Below, piece after piece: positions 1 to 9,077 of a stretch of 44,993 bases of DNA. The DNA comes from Promethearchaeota archaeon (lineage in GTDB: Archaea; Asgardarchaeota; Lokiarchaeia; Sigyniarchaeales; SOKP01): the NCBI GenBank assembly GCA_014730165.1, contig WJIS01000065.1, positions 1 to 44,993 on the forward strand, written 5' to 3'. The translations under genes and the position numbers were made by a program. The number at the start of each line of letters is the position of its first letter. The stretch's first letter is position 1. Under the pieces are notes generated by a model. That model had not been told where the DNA came from and made no database searches. It saw nothing but the letters and a program-made list of their open reading frames with translations.

Positions 1-370
1 AATTATTAGAAACATCCAATTTTCCTGTGGTTATAAAAAAGGCCGTTATTTTTACATTTACTTTAAATTTGTTTTTCAATTTTGAATAAAGGTAGAAGAC
101 TCGTGCACAAAATTTGAGGAATTCGTTATGTGAAGTAGATTTCTCCCTGTTAAATTTCTGCTTAACTTCACAAATAAGAAACTCTTCCTTTTTTTCTTTT
201 TTAGCCATAATATCAAAGTCAATAATAATATCCACCTCAAAACCATTAATTTTTTGAATCCTAGGATTTTTATAGACCTTCCAACTTTTATCTAATAAGT
301 TTGCCACAAAGTTAATCATTGGATCATCAGAACTACTACTAATATCTGCTTTTTCACTCTCAAAATCCAT
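1..370 (-). CDS. PD-(D/E)XK nuclease-like protein, partial (runs off left edge)
   Basis: This minus-strand reading frame has no stop before the left edge, so its C-terminal end is missing. The visible part has an Asp in a hydrophobic strand (GFEVDIIIDF), then after a lysine-rich turn FLICEVKQKF. Asp followed by E-x-K is the signature of the PD-(D/E)XK restriction-endonuclease-like fold, and the flanking strands fit that core. The first ATG is at 370, but the frame stays open and coding-like up to about 549 with no ATG, GTG or TTG there. The true start may therefore be unusual or the 5' end decayed. The fold call rests on motif reading. Substrate and role (defence, repair or remnant) are unknown. 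It is divergent from pyrD. Confidence 0.5.
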   Translation of the reverse strand, partial: MDFESEKADISSSSDDPMINFVANLLDKSWKVYKNPRIQKINGFEVDIIIDFDIMAKKEKKEEFLICEVKQKFNREKSTSHNEFLKFCARVFYLYSKLKNKFKVNVKITAFFITTGKLDVSNN

Positions 371-590
371 TCTACCAAAAATTACAACATAAAAGTTTTT
401 GATTTTTTTATTAAAATCTTCTAAAACATCGGTTATGAAAAAATTGAATTTACTAAAATCAGAATCTTGAAGGTTTAAACTTCTTTCATTAAAAAAATCA
501 TTGGAATAAAACTTATTATGGAGGTTTTGTTCTCCAATAAAAGTTGCTTAACAAATTATAAATGTTAATATTTCTTAATTTTTATAAGAA

Positions 591-1514
591 ATGTTAGAAG
601 TAAAGATTTCCCGTTTGGAGTTAAGCTCCCCAATAATTCTTGCTTCTGGTTTTTTAGGAATTTCATCTTCTTCAATGAAACGTATAATTAATGCTGGAGC
701 GGGAGCTGTAACTAGCAAATCTATCGGACCGAAACCAAGAAAAGGTTATAAAAATCCCTCTATTTTTGAAATACTTCCCGGAACATTCATCAATAGTGTT
801 GGTCTCGCAAATCCAGGAATAGATGAATTTATTAATGAATTAAACGAGATGAAAATTCATAATATTCCTATAATTGTAAGTTTATTTGGAGAAACAATTG
901 ATTCATATAGAAAAGTAGCACTTAAAGCAGAAAATGCCGGAGCATGTGCAGTGGAATTAAATATTTCTTGTCCTCATGCTGAAGTTTCCTCTATTGGTAT
1001 AAATCCAGATTTAACATATTCTTTGGTAAAAAAGATTAAAAAGGCTCTTTCAATTCCGATTTTCGTGAAATTAAACCCGAATGTCACCTCCATTACTGAG
1101 ATTGCTCAGGCGGCGGAAAGAGGGGGTGCAGATGCAGTGGTTGCGATAAACACTTTAGCAGCTATGGTAATAGATATAAATACTAAACGACCGATTCTCT
1201 CTCACGGAAGTGGGGGGCTTTCTGGAAAAAGTATTCATCCAATAGCAATAAAAAAAGTCTATGATTTGTATAAAGTTTTAAAAATTCCGATTATAGGTTG
1301 CGGTGGGGTTTCGAGTTACAAGGATGCTATTGAATTTTTTTTAGCTGGAGCGACTGCTATTCAAATTGGAACTGCTCTCTACCAAGGTATAGAATTAATA
1401 ACTCAAATAAACGAAGATCTAAATAATTACCTCAAAAGAATGGGATATGAATCCATTACTGAGCTTACAGGGGTATCACATAATTTTAAATTGCAAGAGG
1501 TGCCTGATTTTTGA
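591..1514 (+). CDS. pyrD: Dihydroorotate dehydrogenase, catalytic subunit (class 1B-like)
   Basis: It oxidises dihydroorotate to orotate in pyrimidine synthesis, using FMN. The 307-residue protein is a full-length class 1 PyrD TIM barrel. It has an N-terminal ASGF strand, the active-site segment NISCPH with the class 1 catalytic cysteine at about residue 127, and FMN-phosphate loops IGCGGVSS and IQIGTALYQG near the C-terminus. The start is the ATG at 591, with an A/T-rich TATA-like stretch just upstream. It overlaps pyrK by 4 nt (TTG start inside the end of pyrD), so the two are translationally coupled. That pairing supports the NAD-linked 1B type, in which PyrK passes electrons from FMN to NAD+. 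No other pyrimidine genes are in the window. Confidence 0.93.
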   Translation: MLEVKISRLELSSPIILASGFLGISSSSMKRIINAGAGAVTSKSIGPKPRKGYKNPSIFEILPGTFINSVGLANPGIDEFINELNEMKIHNIPIIVSLFGETIDSYRKVALKAENAGACAVELNISCPHAEVSSIGINPDLTYSLVKKIKKALSIPIFVKLNPNVTSITEIAQAAERGGADAVVAINTLAAMVIDINTKRPILSHGSGGLSGKSIHPIAIKKVYDLYKVLKIPIIGCGGVSSYKDAIEFFLAGATAIQIGTALYQGIELITQINEDLNNYLKRMGYESITELTGVSHNFKLQEVPDF

Positions 1515-2365
1515 TAGATAGTTCGATTAAGACCGTTGAAATAAAAAATATAAAAGAAGAGTGCAAGAACATTAAAACTTTCACTTTTAATAGTGAAAGA
1601 TTTGAAATGAAATCGAATCTACAAAAACCCAAACCTGGTCAATTTGTGATGATATGGGTTCCTGGCGTAGATGAAGTTCCTATGTCAATTTCAGGAGTAG
1701 ATGATGGAAATTGGAAGATAACTGTGAAAAATGTTGGTGAATGTACAAATAAATTACATGAATTAGAAGTTGGAGATTATATTGGTATTAAGGGACCTTA
1801 TGGAAATTACTTCAGCTTCCCAGATAATACATCCGCAAAAATAATATTAGTAGCTGGTGGATTTGGGACTGCTCCTCTAAAATTTTTGGCAAAGGAGATG
1901 CTTAAGAATAAATATAATTTCACACTTATTCAAGGAGCAAGAAATCAAGAAGATATTCTATTTTTAGAGGATTTAGAACAGTTTGATCAAAATTACTCTG
2001 AAATGGTCTTTTGTACCGATGATGGCAGCTTTGGATATGAGGGATTCTCAACACAGCAACTTGAAAAAATCATTACTAAAATTTCTATCAAGGAAATGAA
2101 AACAACTTATGTTTATACATGCGGACCTGAAAAAATGATGTATAGAGTTTTTGAGATATGCGAACAATTCGATATTCCTTTACAAGCGAGCTTAGAAAGA
2201 ATGATGAGATGTGGTTGTGGATTATGTGGTCTGTGCGCGATCGACCCTTTAGGGTTATTAGTATGCAAAGATGGTCCAGTATTTGATTCAAATCAACTAC
2301 GGGCTATGGATGATTTTGGAAAATTTAAAAGAGATTTCACGGGAAAAAAAATACCAATTGATTAG
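1511..2365 (+). CDS. pyrK: Dihydroorotate dehydrogenase electron-transfer subunit
   Basis: This is the FAD and 2Fe-2S subunit that links PyrD to NAD+. The 284-residue protein has a ferredoxin-reductase-like FAD domain with P-M-S near residue 57 and GPYGNYF near 95-101. A nucleotide-binding domain starting VAGGFGTAPL near 114 follows, then a C-terminal cysteine cluster with C234, C239, C242 and C252. The C-x4-C-x2-C spacing is that of the PyrK iron-sulphur cluster. An extra cysteine (C236) lies inside it. The start is TTG at 1511, overlapping the pyrD stop. No ATG is near enough to be better, and the overlap geometry supports this choice. It is co-transcribed with pyrD. Confidence 0.92.
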   Translation: MIDSSIKTVEIKNIKEECKNIKTFTFNSERFEMKSNLQKPKPGQFVMIWVPGVDEVPMSISGVDDGNWKITVKNVGECTNKLHELEVGDYIGIKGPYGNYFSFPDNTSAKIILVAGGFGTAPLKFLAKEMLKNKYNFTLIQGARNQEDILFLEDLEQFDQNYSEMVFCTDDGSFGYEGFSTQQLEKIITKISIKEMKTTYVYTCGPEKMMYRVFEICEQFDIPLQASLERMMRCGCGLCGLCAIDPLGLLVCKDGPVFDSNQLRAMDDFGKFKRDFTGKKIPID

Positions 2366-2494
2366 AATTATTAACTTTATAATTAATAGAAATTCTTAAT
2401 ATCTTTTCTTTTAATAGGAAAAAATATAATTTGAGTGCTTCTTTTCTCTGAATAGAAATAACACTTATTTCAAATTGTAGCCTCTCTCAAAATA

Positions 2495-4147
2495 ATGAAT
2501 CATCAGCATGAGAAAATTCAAGAACAGGAAAAAATCGAATTTATTGCTAGAGAAACAATTAGATATTTATTGGATAATCCTCATACTCCCAGAAAGAAAA
2601 TTACTAATATTAAGGGACGTTTCGCGAAAAAATTCAATTATGATGGTGTGATAAAGAATGCTACAGTTTTAGAATACATGGATCAAATTCATTTATCGAA
2701 GAAACAACGCCGTCTTCTTAATCGACAACTTAAGAGAAGATCTACCCGTTCAATATCTGGGGTGTCTGTAATTGCAATTATGTCTAAACCTTTAAAATGT
2801 CCAGGTAATTGTATTTACTGCCCAGGAAATGAATCTCAACCCGAGGAAAAGGTTGCTCAATCTTACACAGGTAGGGAACCTGCTGCCATGAGATCAATTC
2901 ATTATAATTATGATCCTTTTTCTCAAGTAAGAAGTAGAATTGAAGATTTAGAAGCTATAGGACATAAAGTTGATAAGATAGAATTAATTCTAATGGGAGG
3001 AACTATTTTATCAGCTGATTTAGAATACCAAGAAAGCTTTGTTAAAGGAGCTCTTGAAGGAGTAATTAATGAAAAAGTAGAATCTCTCTCAATAGCGAAA
3101 AAGAAAGCAGAATCTTCTAAAAGAAGAGTCATTGGAATTACGATGGAAACTCGACCAGACTATTGTAAAGAAATACATGTCGATAGAATGCTTAACTACG
3201 GAACAACGAGGGTGGAAATTGGAATTCAGACTGTTTTTGATGAAGTTTATTCCAAAATTAAACGAGGACATACTGTAAAAGATAGTAAAGAGGCTATCAG
3301 AATTGCAAAGGATGCGGGCTTAAAGGTAAACGCTCACATGATGCCCAACCTTCCGGGTTCATCCCTTGAAAAAGATCATGAAATGTTTAGGACTTTATTT
3401 GCTAATCCTGAGTTTCGTCCAGATATGCTTAAAATTTATCCTTGTCTGGTTATTAAGGGTACGGAATTATATAATTTGTGGATGAACAATAAATATGAAC
3501 CCTATGATTTAGATACTTTAGTAAATTTACTTGTTTCGATTAAACAAGAAATTCCTCAATATGTAAGAATCCAAAGGATAATGAGGGATATACCTGCCCC
3601 TCTAATTGAAACAGGATGTCAAAAAAGTAATTTAAGACAAATTGTACAACAAAAATTAAAAAATAATTATCTTCGTTGTAATTGCATTCGTTGTCGAGAA
3701 TTTGGAATAAAAAAACGAAAATTAAAGATCGAACCATCGTCATTAAATAATGTAAAGTTATATCGAAAGAATTATGAAGCTTCACAAGGAGAAGAGATTT
3801 TTCTTTCTTATGAAAACAAGGAAGAAAATTATTTAGTTGGGTATTTACGGCTTCGAAAACCATCAAACTATGCTCATCGGCTTGAATTAAATGATGGAAA
3901 AACGTTGATTATAAGAGAGATAAAAGTTGTGGGAGAATTAGTTCCAAAAAACTTAAAACCTCATGACTTATTACAAATTCAGCATCGTGGTTTCGGAACT
4001 GCACTCTTAAAAGAAGCGGAACGTATTTCAAGAGAAGAATATAATTCCCATAAGATTTCTGTTATTAGTGGAATTGGAGTAAGGAAATGGTTCTATAAGT
4101 TAGGATATTGCTTAGATGGTCCTTATGTGTCAAAAAAGATTGGGTAA
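2495..4147 (+). CDS. elp3: Elp3-type tRNA wobble-uridine modification enzyme (radical SAM + GNAT)
   Basis: Elp3 builds the carboxymethyl group on U34 of tRNA from acetyl-CoA by a radical mechanism. The 550-residue protein has a basic N-terminal region (about 1-90) expected to bind tRNA. A radical SAM core follows with cysteines C102, C106 and C109 (KCPGNCIYCPG) and the Elp3-like segments LMGGT and GITMETRPDYC. A cysteine-containing linker (NCIRCREFG) precedes a C-terminal GNAT acetyltransferase domain with the acetyl-CoA loop HRGFGTALLKEAE near residue 500. Length and domain order match archaeal Elp3, which works without the other Elongator subunits. The gene is transcribed alone. A hairpin follows the stop. 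Confidence 0.95.
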   Translation: MNHQHEKIQEQEKIEFIARETIRYLLDNPHTPRKKITNIKGRFAKKFNYDGVIKNATVLEYMDQIHLSKKQRRLLNRQLKRRSTRSISGVSVIAIMSKPLKCPGNCIYCPGNESQPEEKVAQSYTGREPAAMRSIHYNYDPFSQVRSRIEDLEAIGHKVDKIELILMGGTILSADLEYQESFVKGALEGVINEKVESLSIAKKKAESSKRRVIGITMETRPDYCKEIHVDRMLNYGTTRVEIGIQTVFDEVYSKIKRGHTVKDSKEAIRIAKDAGLKVNAHMMPNLPGSSLEKDHEMFRTLFANPEFRPDMLKIYPCLVIKGTELYNLWMNNKYEPYDLDTLVNLLVSIKQEIPQYVRIQRIMRDIPAPLIETGCQKSNLRQIVQQKLKNNYLRCNCIRCREFGIKKRKLKIEPSSLNNVKLYRKNYEASQGEEIFLSYENKEENYLVGYLRLRKPSNYAHRLELNDGKTLIIREIKVVGELVPKNLKPHDLLQIQHRGFGTALLKEAERISREEYNSHKISVISGIGVRKWFYKLGYCLDGPYVSKKIG

Positions 4148-4164
4148 TTTGATAAAAAAATAAA

Positions 4165-4193
4165 GGAGATTCTGGATGTCTTTTGGTATCTCC
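4165..4193 (+). terminator. Hairpin after elp3, possible RNA 3' end signal
   Basis: GGAGAT at 4165-4170 pairs with ATCTCC at 4188-4193 around a 17-nt loop, 17 nt past the elp3 stop. It has no long T run directly after it, so it is weak as a terminator and may only stabilise the 3' end. Confidence 0.25.
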
Positions 4194-4379
4194 GTATCCT
4201 TATTATAGTTTTGCTAAGTTGATTTAAAAAAAAAAAAGATAATTTATAAAGTCACTTATAAGAATTCATACTATATGATTTAACATCTATGATAATTTGA
4301 GAGTTAATGTATATAATATAAGGACTCTAACTGAATGTAAGCAAAATTGTATCTCCAAAAGCCTTTAATATCTTCAAAT

Positions 4380-4410
4380 TAAGAAGTAATAAATTCTAAC
4401 ATACTTCTTA
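4380..4410. repeat. Perfect 9-bp inverted repeat (13-nt loop)
   Basis: TAAGAAGTA at 4380-4388 is followed after 13 nt by its exact reverse complement TACTTCTTA at 4402-4410. It lies about 170 nt upstream of gatE. It could be an operator or an RNA hairpin. In DNA this AT-rich a chance origin is possible. Confidence 0.3.
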
Positions 4411-4578
4411 TATCTAAATTTGTATTATAATATATTAGCAATAAATTACAATTCTTATTATGTTTCCTTCCATAGTTGTATTAAAATTCAATTCACGCCT
4501 ATACTTCTTTCTGAAAGTAAAAAAAGTCAATTCAAAAAAAATAATAAACAAATCTGAATTTATGATAAATAGATTAGT

Positions 4579-6504
4579 ATGGATGAGTTTGATTACAAGG
4601 AACTAGGCTTAAAATGTGGGCTTGAAATCCACCAACAGTTAAATTCAGAGACGAAATTATTCTGCAGATGTCCTAATGAACTACAAGGAACAAGAGAACC
4701 AGACTTTATATTAAGAAGAGAGATGAGACCCGTCTTAGGCGAAATGGGTACATATGACAAGGCAATGTTAACTGAATATGAAAAAGATTTAGACATAATT
4801 TACGAATGCTATAATGATGTAATTTGTACTTATGAGATAGACGAAACGCCACCTTTTATGTGTAATATAGAAGCTAGAAAAATAGCCATAAAGATTGGCT
4901 TACTTTTAAATTCAAATATTATCAAGGAAATGCATGTGTGCCGTAAAAATTACCTAGATGGAAGTGTTCCCTGTGGATTTCAGCGTACGATGATCCTCGC
5001 GAAAGATGGATATGTTGAATTAGAAAATGGAAAGAAAATTGGGATCGATATTCTTTGTTTAGAAGAGGATGCCGCAAGAAGGACCGAAACCGAGAAAAAA
5101 GAAAAAACTAATTTTTTTAGATTAGATCGTTTGGGGATTCCGTTGGTTGAAGTGACTACAAAACCAGATATCAATGATCCCGATGAATGCAGAGAATGTG
5201 CTGAAAGATTAGGTCTATTATTATGGTCAACGAATGTTAAAAAAGTTTTAGGCTCAATTAGACAAGATATAAACGTAAGTATTAAAAAGGGAACTAGAAT
5301 TGAAATTAAAGGCGTTCAGAAATTAGATTGGATCCCATTATTAATTAATCATGAAATTTCACGACAATACAATTTAATTCAGATAAAGGAACAATTAACA
5401 CAAAAAGATTTGAATAAACAAGAAAGTATTGGAGAAATAAAAGACATTAGTAATCAACTGAAAGAAACAAGCTGTAAATTTATTGCGAAAGGTATTAAAT
5501 CAGGAAAAAAATTATATGGTCTCAATATTAGGGGATTTAATAAGATATTTGGTAAAGAACTAATGGAAAATTATAGATTTGGCACTGAAGTGAGTAGTAA
5601 AGTGAAATCAATCTCTGGTCTTAAAGGTTTGATACACTCGGATGAGAATCTCAAAGAATATGGTTTTTCCGAAAAGGATATTGGAATTATCAAAAACACA
5701 CTGAATGTTAAAAAAGAGGATTGCTTTGTTTTATTATTAGGAAAGGAAACTGAAATTAATAAAGCACTACATGTTATTGAAAATAGAGTTAAATATGCAT
5801 TTGAAGGCGTCCCACCTGAAACTCGAAAAGCTTTAGAAAATGGAAATACCGAATTTTTGCGAGAATTACATGGAGGGGCACGATTATATCCTGACACGGA
5901 TTCTCAACCGATAATCAATAAGGATCAAGAGATCCAAGAAATTACAACCCATTTACCTGACTACCCTTGGAAAATCATAAAGAAATATTCTACAAAGTTT
6001 GAGACTGAAGAACGAGTAATTAAAGAGTTAATTTTTAGCGGGTATCTTGAATTATTTGAAACTCTGCTTGAATATTATCCCGATAATCCAACACTCATCA
6101 TCACAAGCCTTTTAGAAACTGCTACAGCATTGAGAAGGGATGGAAAACAAATTGAAAACATCACTGATGAAGATTATATAGAGATATTTTCATTACTGAA
6201 ATCAAAAGAAATTGGTAAGGAAGCTGTGGAAGATTTAATGGTGGGGAAAGCGGATAATCCTGAGCTTACAATAGAAGCTATTAAAGACAATCTTAATTTA
6301 GAAAGCATATCTAAGGATGAACTTAATGATATTATAAATTCAATTATTGATAAAAACTTCAATCTATTAAAAGAACAGAAGATGAGAGCTATGGGCCCTC
6401 TTATGGGTGATGCGATGAAACAAGTTCGTGGTAAAATCGATGGAGCAATAGTTTCTAAGGCATTAAAGAATGCATTGCTAGAAAAGATAAAGGAGTTGAA
6501 TTAA
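4579..6504 (+). CDS. gatE: Glu-tRNA(Gln) amidotransferase subunit E
   Basis: GatE binds misacylated Glu-tRNA(Gln), activates the glutamyl group with ATP and amidates it with ammonia from GatD, giving Gln-tRNA(Gln). The heterodimer is archaea-specific. The 641-residue length is standard. The GatB-like cradle begins with CGLEIHQQL (residues 13-21). Cysteines near 29-31 (FCRCP) and the DGSVPCGFQRT and EEDAARRTE segments match the GatB/E active site. An inserted GAD-like domain occupies about 270-410, and the C-terminal helical tail ends in a YqeY-like region (MGPLMGDAMKQVRGKIDG). The stop codon directly abuts the gatD ATG. The implication is that this organism makes Gln-tRNA indirectly. Confidence 0.96.
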   Translation: MDEFDYKELGLKCGLEIHQQLNSETKLFCRCPNELQGTREPDFILRREMRPVLGEMGTYDKAMLTEYEKDLDIIYECYNDVICTYEIDETPPFMCNIEARKIAIKIGLLLNSNIIKEMHVCRKNYLDGSVPCGFQRTMILAKDGYVELENGKKIGIDILCLEEDAARRTETEKKEKTNFFRLDRLGIPLVEVTTKPDINDPDECRECAERLGLLLWSTNVKKVLGSIRQDINVSIKKGTRIEIKGVQKLDWIPLLINHEISRQYNLIQIKEQLTQKDLNKQESIGEIKDISNQLKETSCKFIAKGIKSGKKLYGLNIRGFNKIFGKELMENYRFGTEVSSKVKSISGLKGLIHSDENLKEYGFSEKDIGIIKNTLNVKKEDCFVLLLGKETEINKALHVIENRVKYAFEGVPPETRKALENGNTEFLRELHGGARLYPDTDSQPIINKDQEIQEITTHLPDYPWKIIKKYSTKFETEERVIKELIFSGYLELFETLLEYYPDNPTLIITSLLETATALRRDGKQIENITDEDYIEIFSLLKSKEIGKEAVEDLMVGKADNPELTIEAIKDNLNLESISKDELNDIINSIIDKNFNLLKEQKMRAMGPLMGDAMKQVRGKIDGAIVSKALKNALLEKIKELN

Positions 6505-7863
6505 ATGACTGAAAAGTTAAAAGGGTATAAAAAAGAAACCAAAACATTACTCAATAATAAAAACATAGGAATATGGGATATACTTAAAGTCAAGACGGAT
6601 AAAGCTGCTTATCAAGGTATTCTACTTCCACGAAATGAATATTCAGAATCGGGATTCATCGAATTAAAACTAAAAAATAACTATAATGTGGGAATTAAAC
6701 TTGAGGAGATAAAGGATATTGAAAAAATCGGAAAGAAGGAAGCAAAATATAAAATACCAGAAAAAAAATTTCCTAAGACCAAAGGATTTCCCGAAATTAC
6801 ACTTCTCGGAACCGGAGGTACTGTCGCATCGCGGTTAGATTATACAACTGGAGCTGTAATTCCTGCCTTCACTCCGGGAGAATTATTTAGTGCAGTCCCA
6901 GAATTAGCAGAAGTCTGCAATTTGGAAACAATTATGGTATTTGAAATCCTTTCCGAGAATATGAAGCCTCAATATTGGCAAGAACTCGCAGATGAAGTTG
7001 CAAAACAAGCTAACTCTGCTAAAGATGGAGTAATGATCGCTCACGGTACAGATACCATGGGATTTACTTCTGCGGCTCTATCATTTATGCTAAAAGATTT
7101 GAATATACCCGTTGTATTCGTCGGAAGCCAAAGAAGTTCTGATAGACCCTCCTCGGATGCACCAATGAATCTTATCAATGCTGCTACAGTTGCAACATCA
7201 AATATCGCGGAAGTAGTTATTGTTATGATGGGCTCCTCTGCTCATGACTATGGATTAATACATCGAGGGACACTTGTAAGAAAAATGCATACCTCATATC
7301 GAAATACCTTTCGTACAATAGATGATATACCACTCGGTATGGTGAAGAACAGAAAAATCAGAATGTTTAAGGATAATTACAATCGCCGAAATGATAAAAA
7401 AACTATCGCACTAACCGATTTTGAAGAAAAGGTTGCTCTTATATATTCCCATGTGGGTCTAACCAATGAGGAAATAGACTTTTATATAGATAAGGGATAT
7501 AAGGGAATAGTGTTTGCAGGAACAGGTTTAGGTCATGTTAGTACGCGCATTTATGATGCTCTTGAACGGGCATTAGAAGAGGAAATCATTGTTCTTATGA
7601 CATCTCAAACACTTCACGGTTTCGTAGGCATGAATGTGTATTCCACCGGAAGAGAACTTCTTAATTTAGGGGTGATACCTGGAAGAAACATGATCCCCGA
7701 AGTTGCTTATGTAAAACTTGGATGGGTTCTTGGACAAACATCGAACTTTAAGGAGGCGAAAGCATTATTGACAACAAATATCGCGGGTGAGTTCATTGAT
7801 CGGGAAATCCCTATTGCTTATAACTATAATATCGACCAATTATTAAAAAATAACAAGGTATAA
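6505..7863 (+). CDS. gatD: Glu-tRNA(Gln) amidotransferase subunit D (L-asparaginase-like)
   Basis: GatD releases ammonia from asparagine or glutamine for GatE. The 452-residue protein has a small N-terminal beta domain of about 80 residues followed by a type I asparaginase-like region. The two nucleophile-site threonine motifs are visible: LLGTGGTVASR near residue 95 and AHGTDTMGF near 180, plus the GSQRSSDRPSSDAP segment. The N-terminal extension separates GatD from metabolic asparaginases. The ATG directly follows the gatE stop with zero spacing, and GGAG lies about 10 nt upstream inside gatE, so translation is probably coupled. Confidence 0.96.
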   Translation: MTEKLKGYKKETKTLLNNKNIGIWDILKVKTDKAAYQGILLPRNEYSESGFIELKLKNNYNVGIKLEEIKDIEKIGKKEAKYKIPEKKFPKTKGFPEITLLGTGGTVASRLDYTTGAVIPAFTPGELFSAVPELAEVCNLETIMVFEILSENMKPQYWQELADEVAKQANSAKDGVMIAHGTDTMGFTSAALSFMLKDLNIPVVFVGSQRSSDRPSSDAPMNLINAATVATSNIAEVVIVMMGSSAHDYGLIHRGTLVRKMHTSYRNTFRTIDDIPLGMVKNRKIRMFKDNYNRRNDKKTIALTDFEEKVALIYSHVGLTNEEIDFYIDKGYKGIVFAGTGLGHVSTRIYDALERALEEEIIVLMTSQTLHGFVGMNVYSTGRELLNLGVIPGRNMIPEVAYVKLGWVLGQTSNFKEAKALLTTNIAGEFIDREIPIAYNYNIDQLLKNNKV

Positions 7864-8042
7864 ATCGGATTTCAAGTCATTTTATACTTTCATTGTAATT
7901 CAAGATATTCTTACTTTTTACTTTTCATTTTTTGAGGAAGAATGATAAAAAATTTAAAGTTTTCATAATTAGATAATTAAATAATACAAATTATAATAAT
8001 AGTGTTTAGTTATTTGTATTAATATTATAAAAGTTGATTGAA

Positions 8043-8798
8043 ATGGGAAAACGAATCTTAGCTCAGAGAAAAGGACAAGGTCATTTATGGGCACGATCAC
8101 CAAGTCATCGGCATATCGGAAAAGTAAAATATCGACCGTTTAAAGAAGATGAAATGCGAACAAAATTTACAATAATAGATTTTGTACATTCTCCTGGAAG
8201 AGGAACGCCTGTTGCTAAAATATTATATGAAGATGGCACAAAGGACTTGTATCTACCCCCAGAAGGCGTATATGTTGGTCAAGAATTTGTTAAAACTAGA
8301 AAAGATATTGATAAAAAGAAAACCATTAAAGCAAAACAAGCAATGATAAATGTGGGAAACATCGTACCATTGAAGGATATCCCATTAGGAACTTTAATCT
8401 TCAATATCGAGAGTTATCCTGGAGATGGAGGTAAATTTGCTCGAGCATCTGGTGTAGCAGCGATCGTTAAAGAGCATAAAAATAATAAAGTCTTAGTACA
8501 ATTTCGATCAAAGAAACGACGATGGTTTAACGGAAATTGTCTCTGTACTATCGGAGTAGTTGCAGGCGGAGGCAGAACAGATAAACCTTTCCTTAAAGCA
8601 GGCGCTAAATATTATTCTCTGCGCTCAAAAGCTCAGAAATGGCCCGTAGTGAGAGGAGTTACGATGAATGCTTGTTCCCATCCGTTTGGCGGTGGTGCAA
8701 AGCAATCCCCTCATAAGCCAACCACAATAAACCGAAATGCTCCCCCTGGTCGTAAAGTGGGACAAATAGCAGCACGCAGAACAGGACATAAGAACTAA
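8043..8798 (+). CDS. rpl2: Large ribosomal subunit protein uL2
   Basis: uL2 binds 23S rRNA close to the peptidyl-transferase centre and helps subunit association. The protein has the archaeal opening GKRILAQRKGQG, a middle KH/SH3-like region with GNIVPLKDIPLGT, and the conserved C-terminal loop VRGVTMNACSHPFGGG with its essential histidine. A TTG nine bases upstream (8034) would add three residues, but archaeal L2 proteins start M-G-K-R, so I take the ATG at 8043, giving 251 residues. Only A/T-rich sequence precedes it and no Shine-Dalgarno is evident. Unusually, no other S10-cluster ribosomal genes lie next to it. Confidence 0.97.
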   Translation: MGKRILAQRKGQGHLWARSPSHRHIGKVKYRPFKEDEMRTKFTIIDFVHSPGRGTPVAKILYEDGTKDLYLPPEGVYVGQEFVKTRKDIDKKKTIKAKQAMINVGNIVPLKDIPLGTLIFNIESYPGDGGKFARASGVAAIVKEHKNNKVLVQFRSKKRRWFNGNCLCTIGVVAGGGRTDKPFLKAGAKYYSLRSKAQKWPVVRGVTMNACSHPFGGGAKQSPHKPTTINRNAPPGRKVGQIAARRTGHKN

Positions 8799-9077
8799 TT
8801 CTTATTATTCGCAAATCAAATTTTAGTTATTCTAATAATCTGAATTTTGCTTATTTATTTCAAGATGATAATCATTTACCTTTTACAAAGTACCTCTAAT
8901 TAGTTATCTCCTTAAGATTGTTATAAATGAAATAATTATCTTGTACAATCTTCCTGAAATTTCTATTTTAAGTGATATAAATCTGGAGAGAAAAATTTGA
9001 TTACTAAAATGATTTTGAATTTTGATTTTTTCATATAATAATAAGGATTATTTTATTCCCAACCTTACTATTTACAA

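Larger units (their letters stand above)
4148..4578. other. 431-bp intergenic region between elp3 and gatE
   Basis: No convincing gene was seen on either strand. Besides the hairpin after elp3 it holds one perfect 9-bp inverted repeat (4380-4410). The 80 bases before gatE are very A-rich and should contain the gatE promoter, but no single TATA box stands out. Confidence 0.5.
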
